Shown here piece after piece: positions 9,293 through 16,892 of a stretch of DNA of 64,000 nt (positions are counted from its first letter, which is position 1; the number at the start of each line of letters is the position of its first letter). Source of the DNA: Kocuria rhizophila (lineage in GTDB: Bacteria > Actinomycetota > Actinomycetes > Actinomycetales > Micrococcaceae). The stretch covers positions 1 to 64,000 of the forward strand of contig NZ_RCOM01000004.1 in the NCBI RefSeq assembly GCF_003667225.1, written 5' to 3'. The position numbers were made by a program, and so were the translations under genes. Under the pieces are notes generated by a model that saw only the letters and a list, made by a program, of their open reading frames with translations, did no database searches and had not been told where the DNA came from.

Positions 9293-10345
9293 TCAGCGGG
9301 GCTGCTCCCGGAGGTAGGTGGCCGCCTTCTCGGGGCTCATGGCCGGATCCTCACCGCCGGTGAGCCGGGTGATGGTGGTGAGGTCCTCGGTGGTAAGTTC
9401 CGCGGTCACGGCGTTGACGCTGGACACCGCCTGGTCGCTGAGCTTCTCCGATCCCACCACCACGGCGTGCTCCGGGCGGAAGAGCCGGTTGGGGTCCTCC
9501 AGGGCCACGAGCCCGTCGTCCTGAATCACCGGTTCCGAGGACCGCAGCACGGCGGCCTGCACCTGATCGGTGAGCAGCGCGTTCACGAGCTCGTCGGTGG
9601 TCTTGTACTCGGGCGCGGCCTTGGGGTCGCAGTCGTAGTACGCCTTCAGGCCGGGCTCCCCCTGGGCGCTGTCCGCATAGTCGGTGGGCATCCCCACGGC
9701 GAGCTTGCCGCACTGCTTGCCCGAGCCGTCCAGGCTCTTGAGGTCGTACTGCGCGTCCGTGGCGGCGGTGACCACCACCTGGTCCGTGCGCTGGGCGCCG
9801 GAGGAGTCCAGCACCTCCAGACCGCTGGGCATCACGTCCGGCAGGGCCCGGTAGACGTCGTCCCCGGACGGCCCGGTCTCCCCCGTGATCCCCAGCAGCT
9901 GCCCGAGGGAGTCCAGGAGCCCGCGCGGGGCGTCGGTGTCCGCGGATGCGCTGGGCGCCGGTGTGGGGCTCGCGCCGGTCGCCTGCGAGGCCGGCACTTC
10001 GTGCTGCCGCGCGTAGACGTAGAGGTCGCCCGTGAAGTCCGGGACCATGGTGGCCCGCCCGTCCTGCAGCGCGTCGAAGATCTCCTCGCGGGTGGATCCC
10101 ACGTCCACCACGGTGGCGGGCACACCGTCCGCGCTGAGCCGCTGCTGGTACAGGTGCGCGAGCACGCGCGTCTGGGTGTCCACGCCCGCGGCGATCTTCG
10201 CGGTCTCGGACCCGGTGGACGACGCCGCCGCGCTGGGTTCCCCGCCGTCGGCCCCGTTCTGCCCGTCCCCCGCGGAGCAGCCGCTCAGCAACAGGGCACC
10301 CGTGGCGAGCACGGCCACGGCCCGGAGCCGCCCGGGGTGGGTCAC
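9293..10345 (-). CDS. OpuAC/ProX-like substrate-binding lipoprotein
   Basis: This 350-residue protein has a lipoprotein signal peptide with lipobox LLSGC (Cys23) and then an Ala/Ser-rich linker. The folded part resembles glycine betaine/choline-binding proteins: AAGVDTQTRVLAHLYQQ, ATMVPDFTGDLYVYARQ, KTTDELVNALLTDQVQAAVL and LTTEDLTTITRLT. A roughly 40-residue Pro/Ser/Ala insertion sits between PDFTGDLY and DVYRALP. No permease or ATPase gene is adjacent. Instead its start overlaps the Nudix gene stop by 4 nt, so it may be an orphan binding protein. The ligand is uncertain, with osmoprotectant uptake inferred from the fold. Confidence 0.78.
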   Translation of the reverse strand: MTHPGRLRAVAVLATGALLLSGCSAGDGQNGADGGEPSAAASSTGSETAKIAAGVDTQTRVLAHLYQQRLSADGVPATVVDVGSTREEIFDALQDGRATMVPDFTGDLYVYARQHEVPASQATGASPTPAPSASADTDAPRGLLDSLGQLLGITGETGPSGDDVYRALPDVMPSGLEVLDSSGAQRTDQVVVTAATDAQYDLKSLDGSGKQCGKLAVGMPTDYADSAQGEPGLKAYYDCDPKAAPEYKTTDELVNALLTDQVQAAVLRSSEPVIQDDGLVALEDPNRLFRPEHAVVVGSEKLSDQAVSSVNAVTAELTTEDLTTITRLTGGEDPAMSPEKAATYLREQPR

Positions 10346-10860
10346 CGGTCCCCGCCGGGCTCGGTGGAGACGTCCTGCTCGGCCACGTTCTCCGGCGGTG
10401 TGGCCGCAGCGTCCACCACATCGCTGAGCCCCGCGAGGCGAAGCCCCTGGTCCACGAGGTCCAGCCGCTTGATCGAGCCGAGCTGCGAGAACGGGACCCA
10501 GGCGGCGTCGTCCGAGGAGCCGTCCTGCTCCACCGCGAGCTCACCGCCGGTGATGTGCGCGGTGTAGAGCACACGGCACGCGTGGTTGCCGCGCGTGGTG
10601 GGGTCCAGGCGCTGCTCCGCGCTCATCCAGTAGCTGTGCACGCCCACGAGCCCGTCCGAGGCCACGTGGAACCCGGTCTCCTCGAAGACCTCCCGCACCA
10701 TGGTCTCCTCGGGCTGCTCCCCCGGTTCCATGCCGCCGCCGGGAAGCGTCCACGCACCCTCGAAATCGGGGTGGCGGGGGTTCCAGTGCGTGAGCAGGAG
10801 GTGCTCGTCGCGGGTGATCAGGGCGTAGGCGCCCACGCGGGAATCGAACGGCTGGCTCAT
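10342..10860 (-). CDS. Nudix hydrolase
   Basis: The 172-residue protein contains a complete Nudix box, GGGMEPGEQPEETMVREVFEETGF (positions about 43-66), with the metal-binding REVFEE core, in the usual context of AYALITRDEHLLLTHW and WTLPGGG. It probably hydrolyses a nucleoside diphosphate derivative; the substrate is unknown. The ATG at 10860 is chosen because a TAGACT hexamer lies 7 nt upstream and the longer frame runs into the corA promoter. It is translationally coupled to the downstream lipoprotein and divergent from corA across only 37 bp. Confidence 0.9.
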   Translation of the reverse strand: MSQPFDSRVGAYALITRDEHLLLTHWNPRHPDFEGAWTLPGGGMEPGEQPEETMVREVFEETGFHVASDGLVGVHSYWMSAEQRLDPTTRGNHACRVLYTAHITGGELAVEQDGSSDDAAWVPFSQLGSIKRLDLVDQGLRLAGLSDVVDAAATPPENVAEQDVSTEPGGDR

Positions 10861-10867
10861 GGCGGCC

Positions 10868-10873
10868 AGTCTA
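10868..10873 (-). promoter_or_regulatory. -10 box, leaderless Nudix promoter
   Basis: TAGACT on the minus strand lies 7 nt before the ATG at 10860. It overlaps the expected -35 region of the divergent corA promoter. Confidence 0.55.
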
Positions 10874-10885
10874 GTGGCGGACCCC

Positions 10886-10891
10886 CATAAT
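10886..10891 (+). promoter_or_regulatory. -10 box, leaderless corA promoter
   Basis: CATAAT lies 6 nt before the GTG start at 10898 and identifies that GTG as the first codon. Confidence 0.6.
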
Positions 10892-10897
10892 GGGCGG

Positions 10898-11929
10898 GTG
10901 AGCATCGTGGAGAACGCCATCTATCGCAACGGCCGCAAGGTCGAGTCCCCGCGCTCCCTGGAGGAGACGTACAGCCTGCTGCGGCGGGTCATGGACCAGC
11001 CGGACGAGTCGGGCAGCGGCGAGGACACCGTGCTGGCGTGGATCGGGCTGTACCGCCCCGAGGCGGAGGAGATCCGCTCGCTCGCCGAGCACTTCCAGCT
11101 GCACGAGCTCGCCGTGGAGGACACCGTGCAGGCCCACCAGCGGCCCAAGATGGAGCGCTACGGGGACACGCTGTTCACCGTGATCCGTCCGGCCGTGTAC
11201 CAGGACGAGACCGAGACCGTGGAGATCGGCGAGATCCACATCTTCACCGGCCCCAACTTCGTGATCACCATCCGTCACTCCGAGTCCCGTGGCGTGAGCC
11301 GGGTGCGCAAGCGCGTGGAGGCTGACCCGGAGCTGCTGTGCTTCGGCCCGGACGGGGTGCTCTACGCGCTGCTGGACCAGATCGTGGACGACTACTTCCC
11401 GGTGCTCTCCGGGCTGGAGAACGACATCGACGAGATCGAGGACGCCCTGTTCGCCGGGGAGCCGAACGTGTCCCAGCGGATCTACGAGCTCGCCCGGGAG
11501 ATCAACGACTTCCACCGCGGGGTGGCACCCCTGAGCACCGTGATGCAGCGGTACTTCGCGGGCTTCACCAAGTACGGCACCCACGAGGAGCTGCAGCACC
11601 GGCTGCGGGACGTCCTGGACCACGTGATCGCGGTGACCGGCAAGCTCGAGTCCATGCGCTCCTCGCTGACCGACGCCATGAGCCTGGACTCCACGCTCAC
11701 CACGGCACGGCAGAACGAGGCCGCGATGGTGCAGAACGAGCAGATGAAGAAGATCTCCTCCTGGGCGGCCATCCTGTTCGCGCCGTCCATCGTGGGCTCC
11801 ATCTACGGCATGAACTTCCAGGCCATGCCGGAACTGGAGTGGGCTTTCGGCTACCCCATGGCGCTCGTGCTCATGGTGCTCGTGGGCGTGGCGCTGTACG
11901 TGGTGTTCAAGGTCAAGGACTGGCTCTGA
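10898..11929 (+). CDS. corA: CorA family magnesium/cobalt transporter
   Basis: The 343-residue protein has the CorA layout: a large cytoplasmic alpha/beta domain, a long stalk helix, and two C-terminal membrane helices. The signature YGMNF precedes the periplasmic loop, and the pore helix segment is KKISSWAAILFAPSIVGSIYGMNF, broken here by no insertion. The homopentamer imports Mg2+ (or exports divalent ions in some subgroups). The GTG start fits the CATAAT hexamer 6 nt upstream. The MscS channel gene follows in the same direction after 128 bp. Confidence 0.93.
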   Translation: MSIVENAIYRNGRKVESPRSLEETYSLLRRVMDQPDESGSGEDTVLAWIGLYRPEAEEIRSLAEHFQLHELAVEDTVQAHQRPKMERYGDTLFTVIRPAVYQDETETVEIGEIHIFTGPNFVITIRHSESRGVSRVRKRVEADPELLCFGPDGVLYALLDQIVDDYFPVLSGLENDIDEIEDALFAGEPNVSQRIYELAREINDFHRGVAPLSTVMQRYFAGFTKYGTHEELQHRLRDVLDHVIAVTGKLESMRSSLTDAMSLDSTLTTARQNEAAMVQNEQMKKISSWAAILFAPSIVGSIYGMNFQAMPELEWAFGYPMALVLMVLVGVALYVVFKVKDWL

Positions 11930-11955
11930 GCGTCTGAGCCGCCCCGGGTCTGCGT

Positions 11956-11972
11956 CGGGTCCGCGGGACCCG
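11956..11972 (+). terminator. short hairpin after corA
   Basis: A 7-bp inverted repeat CGGGTCC/GGACCCG with a 3-nt loop lies 27 nt after the corA stop. There is no T-tract, so this is a weak candidate. Confidence 0.35.
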
Positions 11973-11983
11973 CCTGCCGACCG

Positions 11984-11993
11984 ACGACGCCGC
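11984..11993 (+). repeat. intergenic copy of the ACGACGCCGC motif
   Basis: An exact copy of the dispersed 10-mer lies between corA and the MscS gene, where no protein constrains it. Confidence 0.6.
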
Positions 11994-12044
11994 TCCCCCA
12001 GCTCCCGCCCCGGCCGCGCCAAGCGCACACCCACGGGCTGCGGA

Positions 12045-12050
12045 TACGCT
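12045..12050 (+). promoter_or_regulatory. -10 box, leaderless MscS-gene promoter
   Basis: TACGCT lies 7 nt before the ATG at 12058. Confidence 0.5.
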
Positions 12051-12057
12051 GAAGCCG

Positions 12058-13134
12058 ATGCACAACCTCGAATTCTGGCTCGACAAACCCTTCCGCGTGC
12101 TCCTGGTGCTGATCGGGGCTGTGGTGGTCTCCGCCGTGGTGCGCCTGCTGATCCGCAAGGTCACCCGCGGCATCGCGCGCGGCACGCAATCCCGGATCGT
12201 CAAGCGCCTCGACCACGGCCAGTCCCGCTGGGTGCAGGACGCCGGGGTGGCCTCGGAGCGGCAGGCGCTGCGGGCCCGCACCATCGGTGCGGTGCTGGCT
12301 TCGGTGGCCACCATCATCGTGTGGGCCATCGCGATCCTCATGATCATCTCGGAACTGGGCTTCAACATCGCCCCGGTGATCGCCTCGGCGGGCATCGCCG
12401 GTGTGGCCCTGTCCTTCGGCGCGCAGTCCCTGGTGAAGGACTATCTGTCCGGCATCTTTATGGTGGCCGAGGACCAGCTGGGCATCGGTGACTCCGTGGA
12501 CCTCGGGGAGGCGATCGGCACCGTGGAGAACGTGGGGTTGCGCGTGACCCAGGTGCGGGACGTCAAGGGCACCCTGTGGCACGTGCGCAACGGCGAAATC
12601 CTGCGGGTGGGCAACCAGTCCCAGGGCTGGGCCCGCTGCGTGCTGGACATCCCCGTGCCCTACGACACGAACATCGACCTGGTGGCGGACATGATCGAGC
12701 ACGAGGCCCTGCTGGTGCGCGACGACCCGGACGTGGGCCCCAGCATCGTGGACGACCCCGAGGTGTGGGGCGTGGAGAACATCTCCGGGGAGAGCATCAC
12801 CATCCGCCTCGCTGTCAAGACCGCCCCGCTCGAGCAGTGGGACGTGGCCCGGGTGATGCGCGTGCGGATCAAGAAGATGCTGGACCGGGACGGGCTGCGC
12901 ATCCCCCTGACCAACCAGGTCACGGTGCGCACCGGCTCCGAGCCTGAGACCTTCGCTGACGCCCCCACCACGTCCTTCCCGATGCCGCGTGTGCCCACCA
13001 CGGGCCAGGTGCGCACCACTCCGCTGCGCCCCCACGGCTCGGCCGCGGACAGCCACACACCGGACGGCCGCACCCCCAGCCGGGACGAGACCGGCGAGGG
13101 CACCACATCCTCGGAACGCCGCGGGGACGGCTGA
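12058..13134 (+). CDS. MscS family mechanosensitive ion channel
   Basis: The 358-residue protein has three N-terminal membrane helices (about 14-33, 80-101 and 105-130). The pore-lining third helix (SAGIAGVALSFGAQSLVKDYLSG) is rich in the Ala/Gly packing pattern of MscS TM3, and the beta domain follows (GDSVDLGEAIGTVENVGLRVTQVRD). It would release solutes on hypo-osmotic shock. The C-terminal 45 residues are disordered Thr/Pro/Ser/Gly-rich sequence. It lies downstream of corA but has its own promoter-like hexamer. Confidence 0.92.
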   Translation: MHNLEFWLDKPFRVLLVLIGAVVVSAVVRLLIRKVTRGIARGTQSRIVKRLDHGQSRWVQDAGVASERQALRARTIGAVLASVATIIVWAIAILMIISELGFNIAPVIASAGIAGVALSFGAQSLVKDYLSGIFMVAEDQLGIGDSVDLGEAIGTVENVGLRVTQVRDVKGTLWHVRNGEILRVGNQSQGWARCVLDIPVPYDTNIDLVADMIEHEALLVRDDPDVGPSIVDDPEVWGVENISGESITIRLAVKTAPLEQWDVARVMRVRIKKMLDRDGLRIPLTNQVTVRTGSEPETFADAPTTSFPMPRVPTTGQVRTTPLRPHGSAADSHTPDGRTPSRDETGEGTTSSERRGDG

Positions 13135-13242
13135 GCCACAGGCTCGGCCTCCGCTGCCACTCTTTCCGCAACAGACCCTCGCCCGACGCCGCTCGGAGCC
13201 CTTCCCGTCCGGCTCGACTCGTCCCGGGAGGCAGGCCCCGGC

Positions 13243-14259
13243 TCAGCGCCGCTTCTTGGACCGGCTGTTCTTGACCTTGCACCCGGGCTTGCGGCGCAGC
13301 CCCGGCTTCGTGCTCGCCCCGGCCTTGGCCCACCCACCGGACTGGGGCTTGACGCTGCGCGTTGCCGGCTGCTTCTCCTGCGACTTCTCTGAGGCCGCAG
13401 GCTTCATCGCCCGTGACGGCCGCCCCTCTACCCCGGACGACGCCGCCTGGCCGGGCGCCGCGCCGTCGTCCCGCCCGCTGGACTCCTTGCGCCCACGCAC
13501 GATGCCCACGAAGCGCTGCACCGCGCCCTCCATGTCCTCGTCCAGACCCCGGGGCCACACGAGGAAGACGGGGACGGTCGGGGCGTCCGTGAGTTCGCGG
13601 TGGGTGACGTCCTTGCGGGCGTGCAGCCGTGCCACGGACATCGGCAGCACCACGGGACCCACACCGGCGGCCGCGAGTTCCACGGCCATGGCGGCGTCGT
13701 CGATGTCCGCGTGCGCCTGGGGCGTGGACTCCTCCGCGAGCTGTGCCGTGGTGAGGCTGTCCAGGACCCCCAGGACGTCGTCGGTGCTCAGCACGGCCAC
13801 CTGGAGCTCGTCGTAGAGGTGCACCGCGTGGTGAGTGGTGCGGAGGTGGTCCGGGTCGGGGTCCTCGGGCGACCAGTCGAGGCGGACGAAGCACGCGGTG
13901 ACCTCCCCGGAGTCCAGGGCCTGCCGCCACCCGGCGGCCGTCAGCAGCTCGTCCCGGAGGACCGGCCGCATGCGGCGCTGGCGCCACCGGCCGAGCCACT
14001 TCCCCGGCATGACCCCGGGGACGTAGCCGACGGTGAGGAACGGCCCGGCGGCCTCGGGGTCCCCAGGGTGCAGGGCGTCCTCGTGAGCAGGAGCGTCGTC
14101 GTGGGCCGATGCGGGAGCGGCGTCGTCGTGGCCCGGGGCAGGCGCGGCGTCGTCGTGGCCCGGGGCGGGCGCAGCGGTGCCGCGAACGTCATCGGGGCCG
14201 TCTGCGGGATCTGCGGAGGAGAGCTGGGGCGAGGAAGGCGTGGGGTCCGCTGCGGTCAT
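13243..14259 (-). CDS. LysR effector-domain-like protein without HTH
   Basis: This 338-residue protein begins with 70 residues of Ala/Pro/Asp/His-rich sequence that include the repeat PAPGHDDAA (twice) and related copies. From residue 75 it resembles the periplasmic-binding-like effector domain of LysR regulators (FLTVGYVPGVMPGKWLGRW, TACFVRLDW, VHLYDELQVAVLSTDDVL, GVGPVVLPMSVARLHARKDV). No DNA-binding helix-turn-helix is present. The C-terminus is a Lys/Arg-rich tail (GLRRKPGCKVKNSRSKKRR) that could bind nucleic acid. Similar proteins occur in other Micrococcaceae as far as I recall. The function is unknown. It is convergent with the MscS gene. Confidence 0.75.
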   Translation of the reverse strand: MTAADPTPSSPQLSSADPADGPDDVRGTAAPAPGHDDAAPAPGHDDAAPASAHDDAPAHEDALHPGDPEAAGPFLTVGYVPGVMPGKWLGRWRQRRMRPVLRDELLTAAGWRQALDSGEVTACFVRLDWSPEDPDPDHLRTTHHAVHLYDELQVAVLSTDDVLGVLDSLTTAQLAEESTPQAHADIDDAAMAVELAAAGVGPVVLPMSVARLHARKDVTHRELTDAPTVPVFLVWPRGLDEDMEGAVQRFVGIVRGRKESSGRDDGAAPGQAASSGVEGRPSRAMKPAASEKSQEKQPATRSVKPQSGGWAKAGASTKPGLRRKPGCKVKNSRSKKRR

Positions 14260-14265
14260 GGACCC

Positions 14266-14271
14266 ACCCTA
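14266..14271 (-). promoter_or_regulatory. -10 box, leaderless promoter of the LysR-like gene
   Basis: TAGGGT on the minus strand lies 6 nt before the ATG at 14259. Confidence 0.5.
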
Positions 14272-14348
14272 GGGCCAGTGCAGCCGCGGCGATCACCGCC
14301 CCGGGGCACCCGGCGCCCGGCGAATGTGCGAAATCCGTCCGGGAGGAC

Positions 14349-14354
14349 TACAGT
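14349..14354 (+). promoter_or_regulatory. -10 box of tRNA-Ala
   Basis: TACAGT ends 14 nt before the tRNA 5' end, a normal distance for a short 5' leader. No convincing -35 is seen. Confidence 0.4.
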
Positions 14355-14368
14355 GACTCCTGTTGTTC

Positions 14369-14441
14369 GGGGCCTTAGCTCAGTTGGTAGAGCGTTTCGT
14401 TCGCAATGAAAAGGTCAGGGGTTCGATTCCCCTAGGCTCCA
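14369..14441 (+). tRNA. tRNA-Ala (anticodon CGC)
   Basis: The 73-nt sequence folds as a full cloverleaf: 7-bp acceptor stem, D arm (GCTCAGTTGGTAGAGC), anticodon loop TTCGCAA with anticodon CGC at 14402-14404, and T arm AGGGGTTCGATTCCCCT. The acceptor carries the G3-U70 pair that defines alanine tRNAs. The 3' CCA is not encoded. The anticodon reads GCG codons, common in this genome. I saw no second copy of the tRNA 3' end that would mark an integrated element. Confidence 0.96.
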
Positions 14442-14492
14442 CACCACGTCCACGGTCACGTGCTTTCGCACGAAGGATCGAGGGAACGCCGA

Positions 14493-14525
14493 GAAGGCCC
14501 TGGAACGCACCGTTCCGGGGCCTTC
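14493..14525 (+). terminator. terminator of tRNA-Ala
   Basis: A 14-bp stem with one G-U pair (14493-14506 with 14512-14525) and a 5-nt loop is followed by TTG. It lies 52 nt after the tRNA. Confidence 0.65.
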
Positions 14526-14599
14526 TTGCTGCCTCCGGTGGCTCCTGCCCCAGGGACACCGCGCATTCCGCGAGCATCGGCCGGTGCGCCGAGCGGCGA

Positions 14600-14605
14600 T
14601 ACGGT
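14600..14605 (+). promoter_or_regulatory. -10 box, leaderless pcp promoter
   Basis: TACGGT lies 6 nt before the ATG at 14612. Confidence 0.55.
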
Positions 14606-14611
14606 GGGCCC

Positions 14612-15253
14612 ATGAAGATCCTCGTGACAGGCTTCGAGCCCTTCGGCGGTGAAACGGAGAACGCGAGCGGCACCGCGGTCCAGCGGCTCGGCGAGATCCC
14701 TGGTCCGGACGGCGTGAACCTCGCCACGGCGATCCTCCCGGTGACGTGGTCCGGCGCCGGTCCGGCGCTGCTGCGGGCTGTCGAGACCCACCAGCCGGAC
14801 GCGATCATCGCCGTGGGAGAAGCGGGTGGCCGCGCGGTCGTCACTCCGGAGCGCTGGGCCAGGAACCTGGGGCACGGGCGCATCCCGGACAACGACGGTG
14901 TGGTGCGGGATGCCGCTCCCCTGGCCCCCGGGCCCGCACGCCTCGAGTCCCGCCTCGATCCTGCGGCTCTGACCCGGGCCATTCAGGACGCGGGAGTTCC
15001 CGCGGAGGTGTCCGAGGACGCTGGTGCATTCCTGTGCAACGCCGTCTTCTGGACCGCCCTGCACCGAACAGACCTGCCCGCCACGTTCATCCACGTGCCC
15101 GCGGTCAGGTCACAGGGAACCGCGAGCATCGGCGCCGAGACCGACCCGGAGAATGCCCGCGCGGAGTCCGCGCTGAACTTCAACGACATCACCCACGCCC
15201 TGGCCGCGGCGGTGGGCGCCGCCGCGCGGCAGCTACGACCTCATCACTCTTGA
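14612..15253 (+). CDS. pcp: pyroglutamyl-peptidase I
   Basis: The 213-residue protein matches the usual length of family C15 cysteine peptidases, which remove N-terminal pyroglutamate from peptides in the cytoplasm. The N-terminal signature ILVTGFEPFGGE is present. The catalytic triad is visible as Glu in VGEAGGR, Cys in EDAGAFLCNAVFW and His in TFIHVP. The ATG follows a TACGGT hexamer by 6 nt, so the frame continuing upstream over the tRNA is not coding. It is followed by the ArsR gene in the same direction after 196 bp. Confidence 0.95.
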   Translation: MKILVTGFEPFGGETENASGTAVQRLGEIPGPDGVNLATAILPVTWSGAGPALLRAVETHQPDAIIAVGEAGGRAVVTPERWARNLGHGRIPDNDGVVRDAAPLAPGPARLESRLDPAALTRAIQDAGVPAEVSEDAGAFLCNAVFWTALHRTDLPATFIHVPAVRSQGTASIGAETDPENARAESALNFNDITHALAAAVGAAARQLRPHHS

Positions 15254-15431
15254 GCGCCTCAGTGAGCGGCCACCGTTCACTGTGCAGCTCGGGCCGGAGC
15301 ACTCCGCTCGCGGCACTGACGCGGTGGACTGCACCGGGACCGGGCCACCCTCCGGCGGCAGGTTCCTCGCGTCCGGTGAGCTCGTCTCGTCCGCCGCAGA
15401 GGTCTCCTCTAGGCAGACACATCCGCCTTGT

Positions 15432-15448
15432 CAGCGATATCATCGTTG
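15432..15448 (+). promoter_or_regulatory. ArsR operator over a leaderless -10 box
   Basis: An imperfect 17-bp palindrome (CAGCGAT...ATCGTTG) ends 1 nt before the ArsR ATG at 15450. It contains TATCAT (15438-15443), 6 nt from that ATG, which fits a leaderless -10. A repressor bound here would block its own transcription and that of the CDF gene. Confidence 0.55.
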
Positions 15449-15449
15449 C

Positions 15450-15929
15450 ATGGCGATCTGTCCTACCGACCTCCCTGCACTCGATGAGCAGGCCACCCAC
15501 GCGTACGCGCACCTCTTCCAGGCCCTGAGCGAGCCCATCCGCCTGGCGGTCCTGCAGCATCTGGCCTCCGGCGAGCACCGCGTGCGGGATCTCGTGGCCC
15601 ACATGGGGCTTGCGCAGTCCACGGTGAGCAAGCACCTGAGCTTTCTGGCGCAGTGCGGGCTCATCCGTTCCCGCCCCGAGGGCCGCGCCACGTGGTACTC
15701 CCTCACGCACCCCCACGAGCTGGCGGGACTCATCGCGGCGGCCGAGCAGCTGCTGGGTGCAACGGGCACCCGCGCGGTGCTGTGCACGCACCTGCACCAC
15801 CCTCCCGCCAACCAGGAGCCCTTCCCGGACGGCCACCCCTCCGGGGTCCTTTCCGGGAACTCGGCCACGGGCGCCCCGCTCACCGGGGCCGCAGCTGCGC
15901 CGACGACGCCGCGGCAGGAGTCCCTCTGA
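15450..15929 (+). CDS. ArsR/SmtB family metalloregulator
   Basis: The 159-residue protein has the winged-helix core of the family (ALSEPIRLAVLQHLASGEHRVRDLVAHMGLAQSTVSKHLSFL, broken as helix 2 to helix 5; recognition helix AQSTVSKHLSFL) and metal-ligand candidates. These are Cys4 in the N-terminus, and CTHLHH near residue 115 as a Cys/His-rich C-terminal site like that of CmtR/NmtR-type sensors. A disordered Pro/Ala tail follows. Its TGA overlaps the ATG of the CDF exporter, so it probably derepresses the exporter when Zn, Co, Ni or Cd is in excess. Confidence 0.9.
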   Translation: MAICPTDLPALDEQATHAYAHLFQALSEPIRLAVLQHLASGEHRVRDLVAHMGLAQSTVSKHLSFLAQCGLIRSRPEGRATWYSLTHPHELAGLIAAAEQLLGATGTRAVLCTHLHHPPANQEPFPDGHPSGVLSGNSATGAPLTGAAAAPTTPRQESL

Positions 15930-16858
15930 TGGGCGCCGGCCACGCGCACGACCACGGCGCTGGCGCGGGCGACCACCGCGGCCGGCTGTGGATCGCGTTC
16001 GGGCTGACCGCCGGAATGGTCCTCGCCCAGGCGGTGGGCTCCGTGCTCACGGGCAGCCTCGCCCTGCTCACGGACACCGTGCACGCCCTCACGGACGCCC
16101 TCGGTCTGCTGGTCGCCCTGGTGGCGGCCCACCTGATGCGCCGCCCTGCGAGTTCCAAGCACACGTGGGGGTTCCGACGTGTGGAGGTCATCGCCGCCCT
16201 CGCGCAGGCCACCCTCCTGCTGGGCGTGGGGATCTTCGCCGTGGTCGAGGGCATCCGGCGGCTGCTGGAGCCCCGGGTTGTGCCACCCACCGAGCTGCTC
16301 GTGTTCGGTGCGATCGGCCTGGCGTGCAACGTGGTCGCCATCCTGGTGCTCGCCTCCGGGCGCGGCGCCAACTTCAACATGCGCGCCGCGTTCCTGGAGG
16401 TGGCCAACGACGCCCTGGGGTCCCTCGGCGTCATCGTGGCCGCCGTGGTCATCGCCACCACCGGCTTCCAGCAGGCGGACACCGTGGCCGCCCTGTTCAT
16501 CGCCGCGCTGATCCTGCCGCGGGCGGTCACCATCATGCGCGAGACCGCGGCGGTGCTCATGGAGTTCACGCCCCGGGGTCTCGACCTGGACCTGTTCCGC
16601 GAGCACATCATGGGGCTGCACCACGTGGTGGACGTGCACGACGTCCACGCCTCCACGGTCGCCACGGGCCTGCCCACCATCAGCGCCCACGTGGTGGTGG
16701 AGGACGAGTGCTTCCGGGACGGCCACGCCGCCGACCTGCTCAAGGACGTCAAGACGTGCGTGGCCGAGCACTTCGACGTCTCGGTCCACCACTCCACGTT
16801 CCAGATCGAGACCGTGGAGATCCGCGACTCCGAGTCCCACGAGGTCCTGCACGCCTGA
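15929..16858 (+). CDS. cation diffusion facilitator metal exporter (CzcD-like)
   Basis: The 309-residue protein starts with a His-rich stretch (GAGHAHDHGAG) and has six membrane helices. The CDF metal site is recognisable in helices II and V: SLALLTDTVHALTDALG (DxxxD-type, with H) and FLEVANDALGSLGV. The C-terminal cytoplasmic domain (DVHDVHASTVATG ... SAHVVVEDECF) binds metal in family members. It exports Zn2+, Co2+ or Cd2+ against protons. Start and ArsR stop overlap (TGATG). Confidence 0.94.
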   Translation: MGAGHAHDHGAGAGDHRGRLWIAFGLTAGMVLAQAVGSVLTGSLALLTDTVHALTDALGLLVALVAAHLMRRPASSKHTWGFRRVEVIAALAQATLLLGVGIFAVVEGIRRLLEPRVVPPTELLVFGAIGLACNVVAILVLASGRGANFNMRAAFLEVANDALGSLGVIVAAVVIATTGFQQADTVAALFIAALILPRAVTIMRETAAVLMEFTPRGLDLDLFREHIMGLHHVVDVHDVHASTVATGLPTISAHVVVEDECFRDGHAADLLKDVKTCVAEHFDVSVHHSTFQIETVEIRDSESHEVLHA

Positions 16859-16892
16859 GCCGGGTCCCACTGCCCCCGGAGTGACCGGCCGA

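Noticed and set aside
14369-14441. tRNA-Ala as an integration site for a mobile element.
   Set aside because: No second copy of the tRNA 3' end, integrase or other mobility gene was seen.
14363-14611. Extension of pcp upstream over the tRNA gene.
   Set aside because: The tRNA and its terminator fill this stretch, and a TACGGT hexamer 6 nt before ATG 14612 supports the short form.
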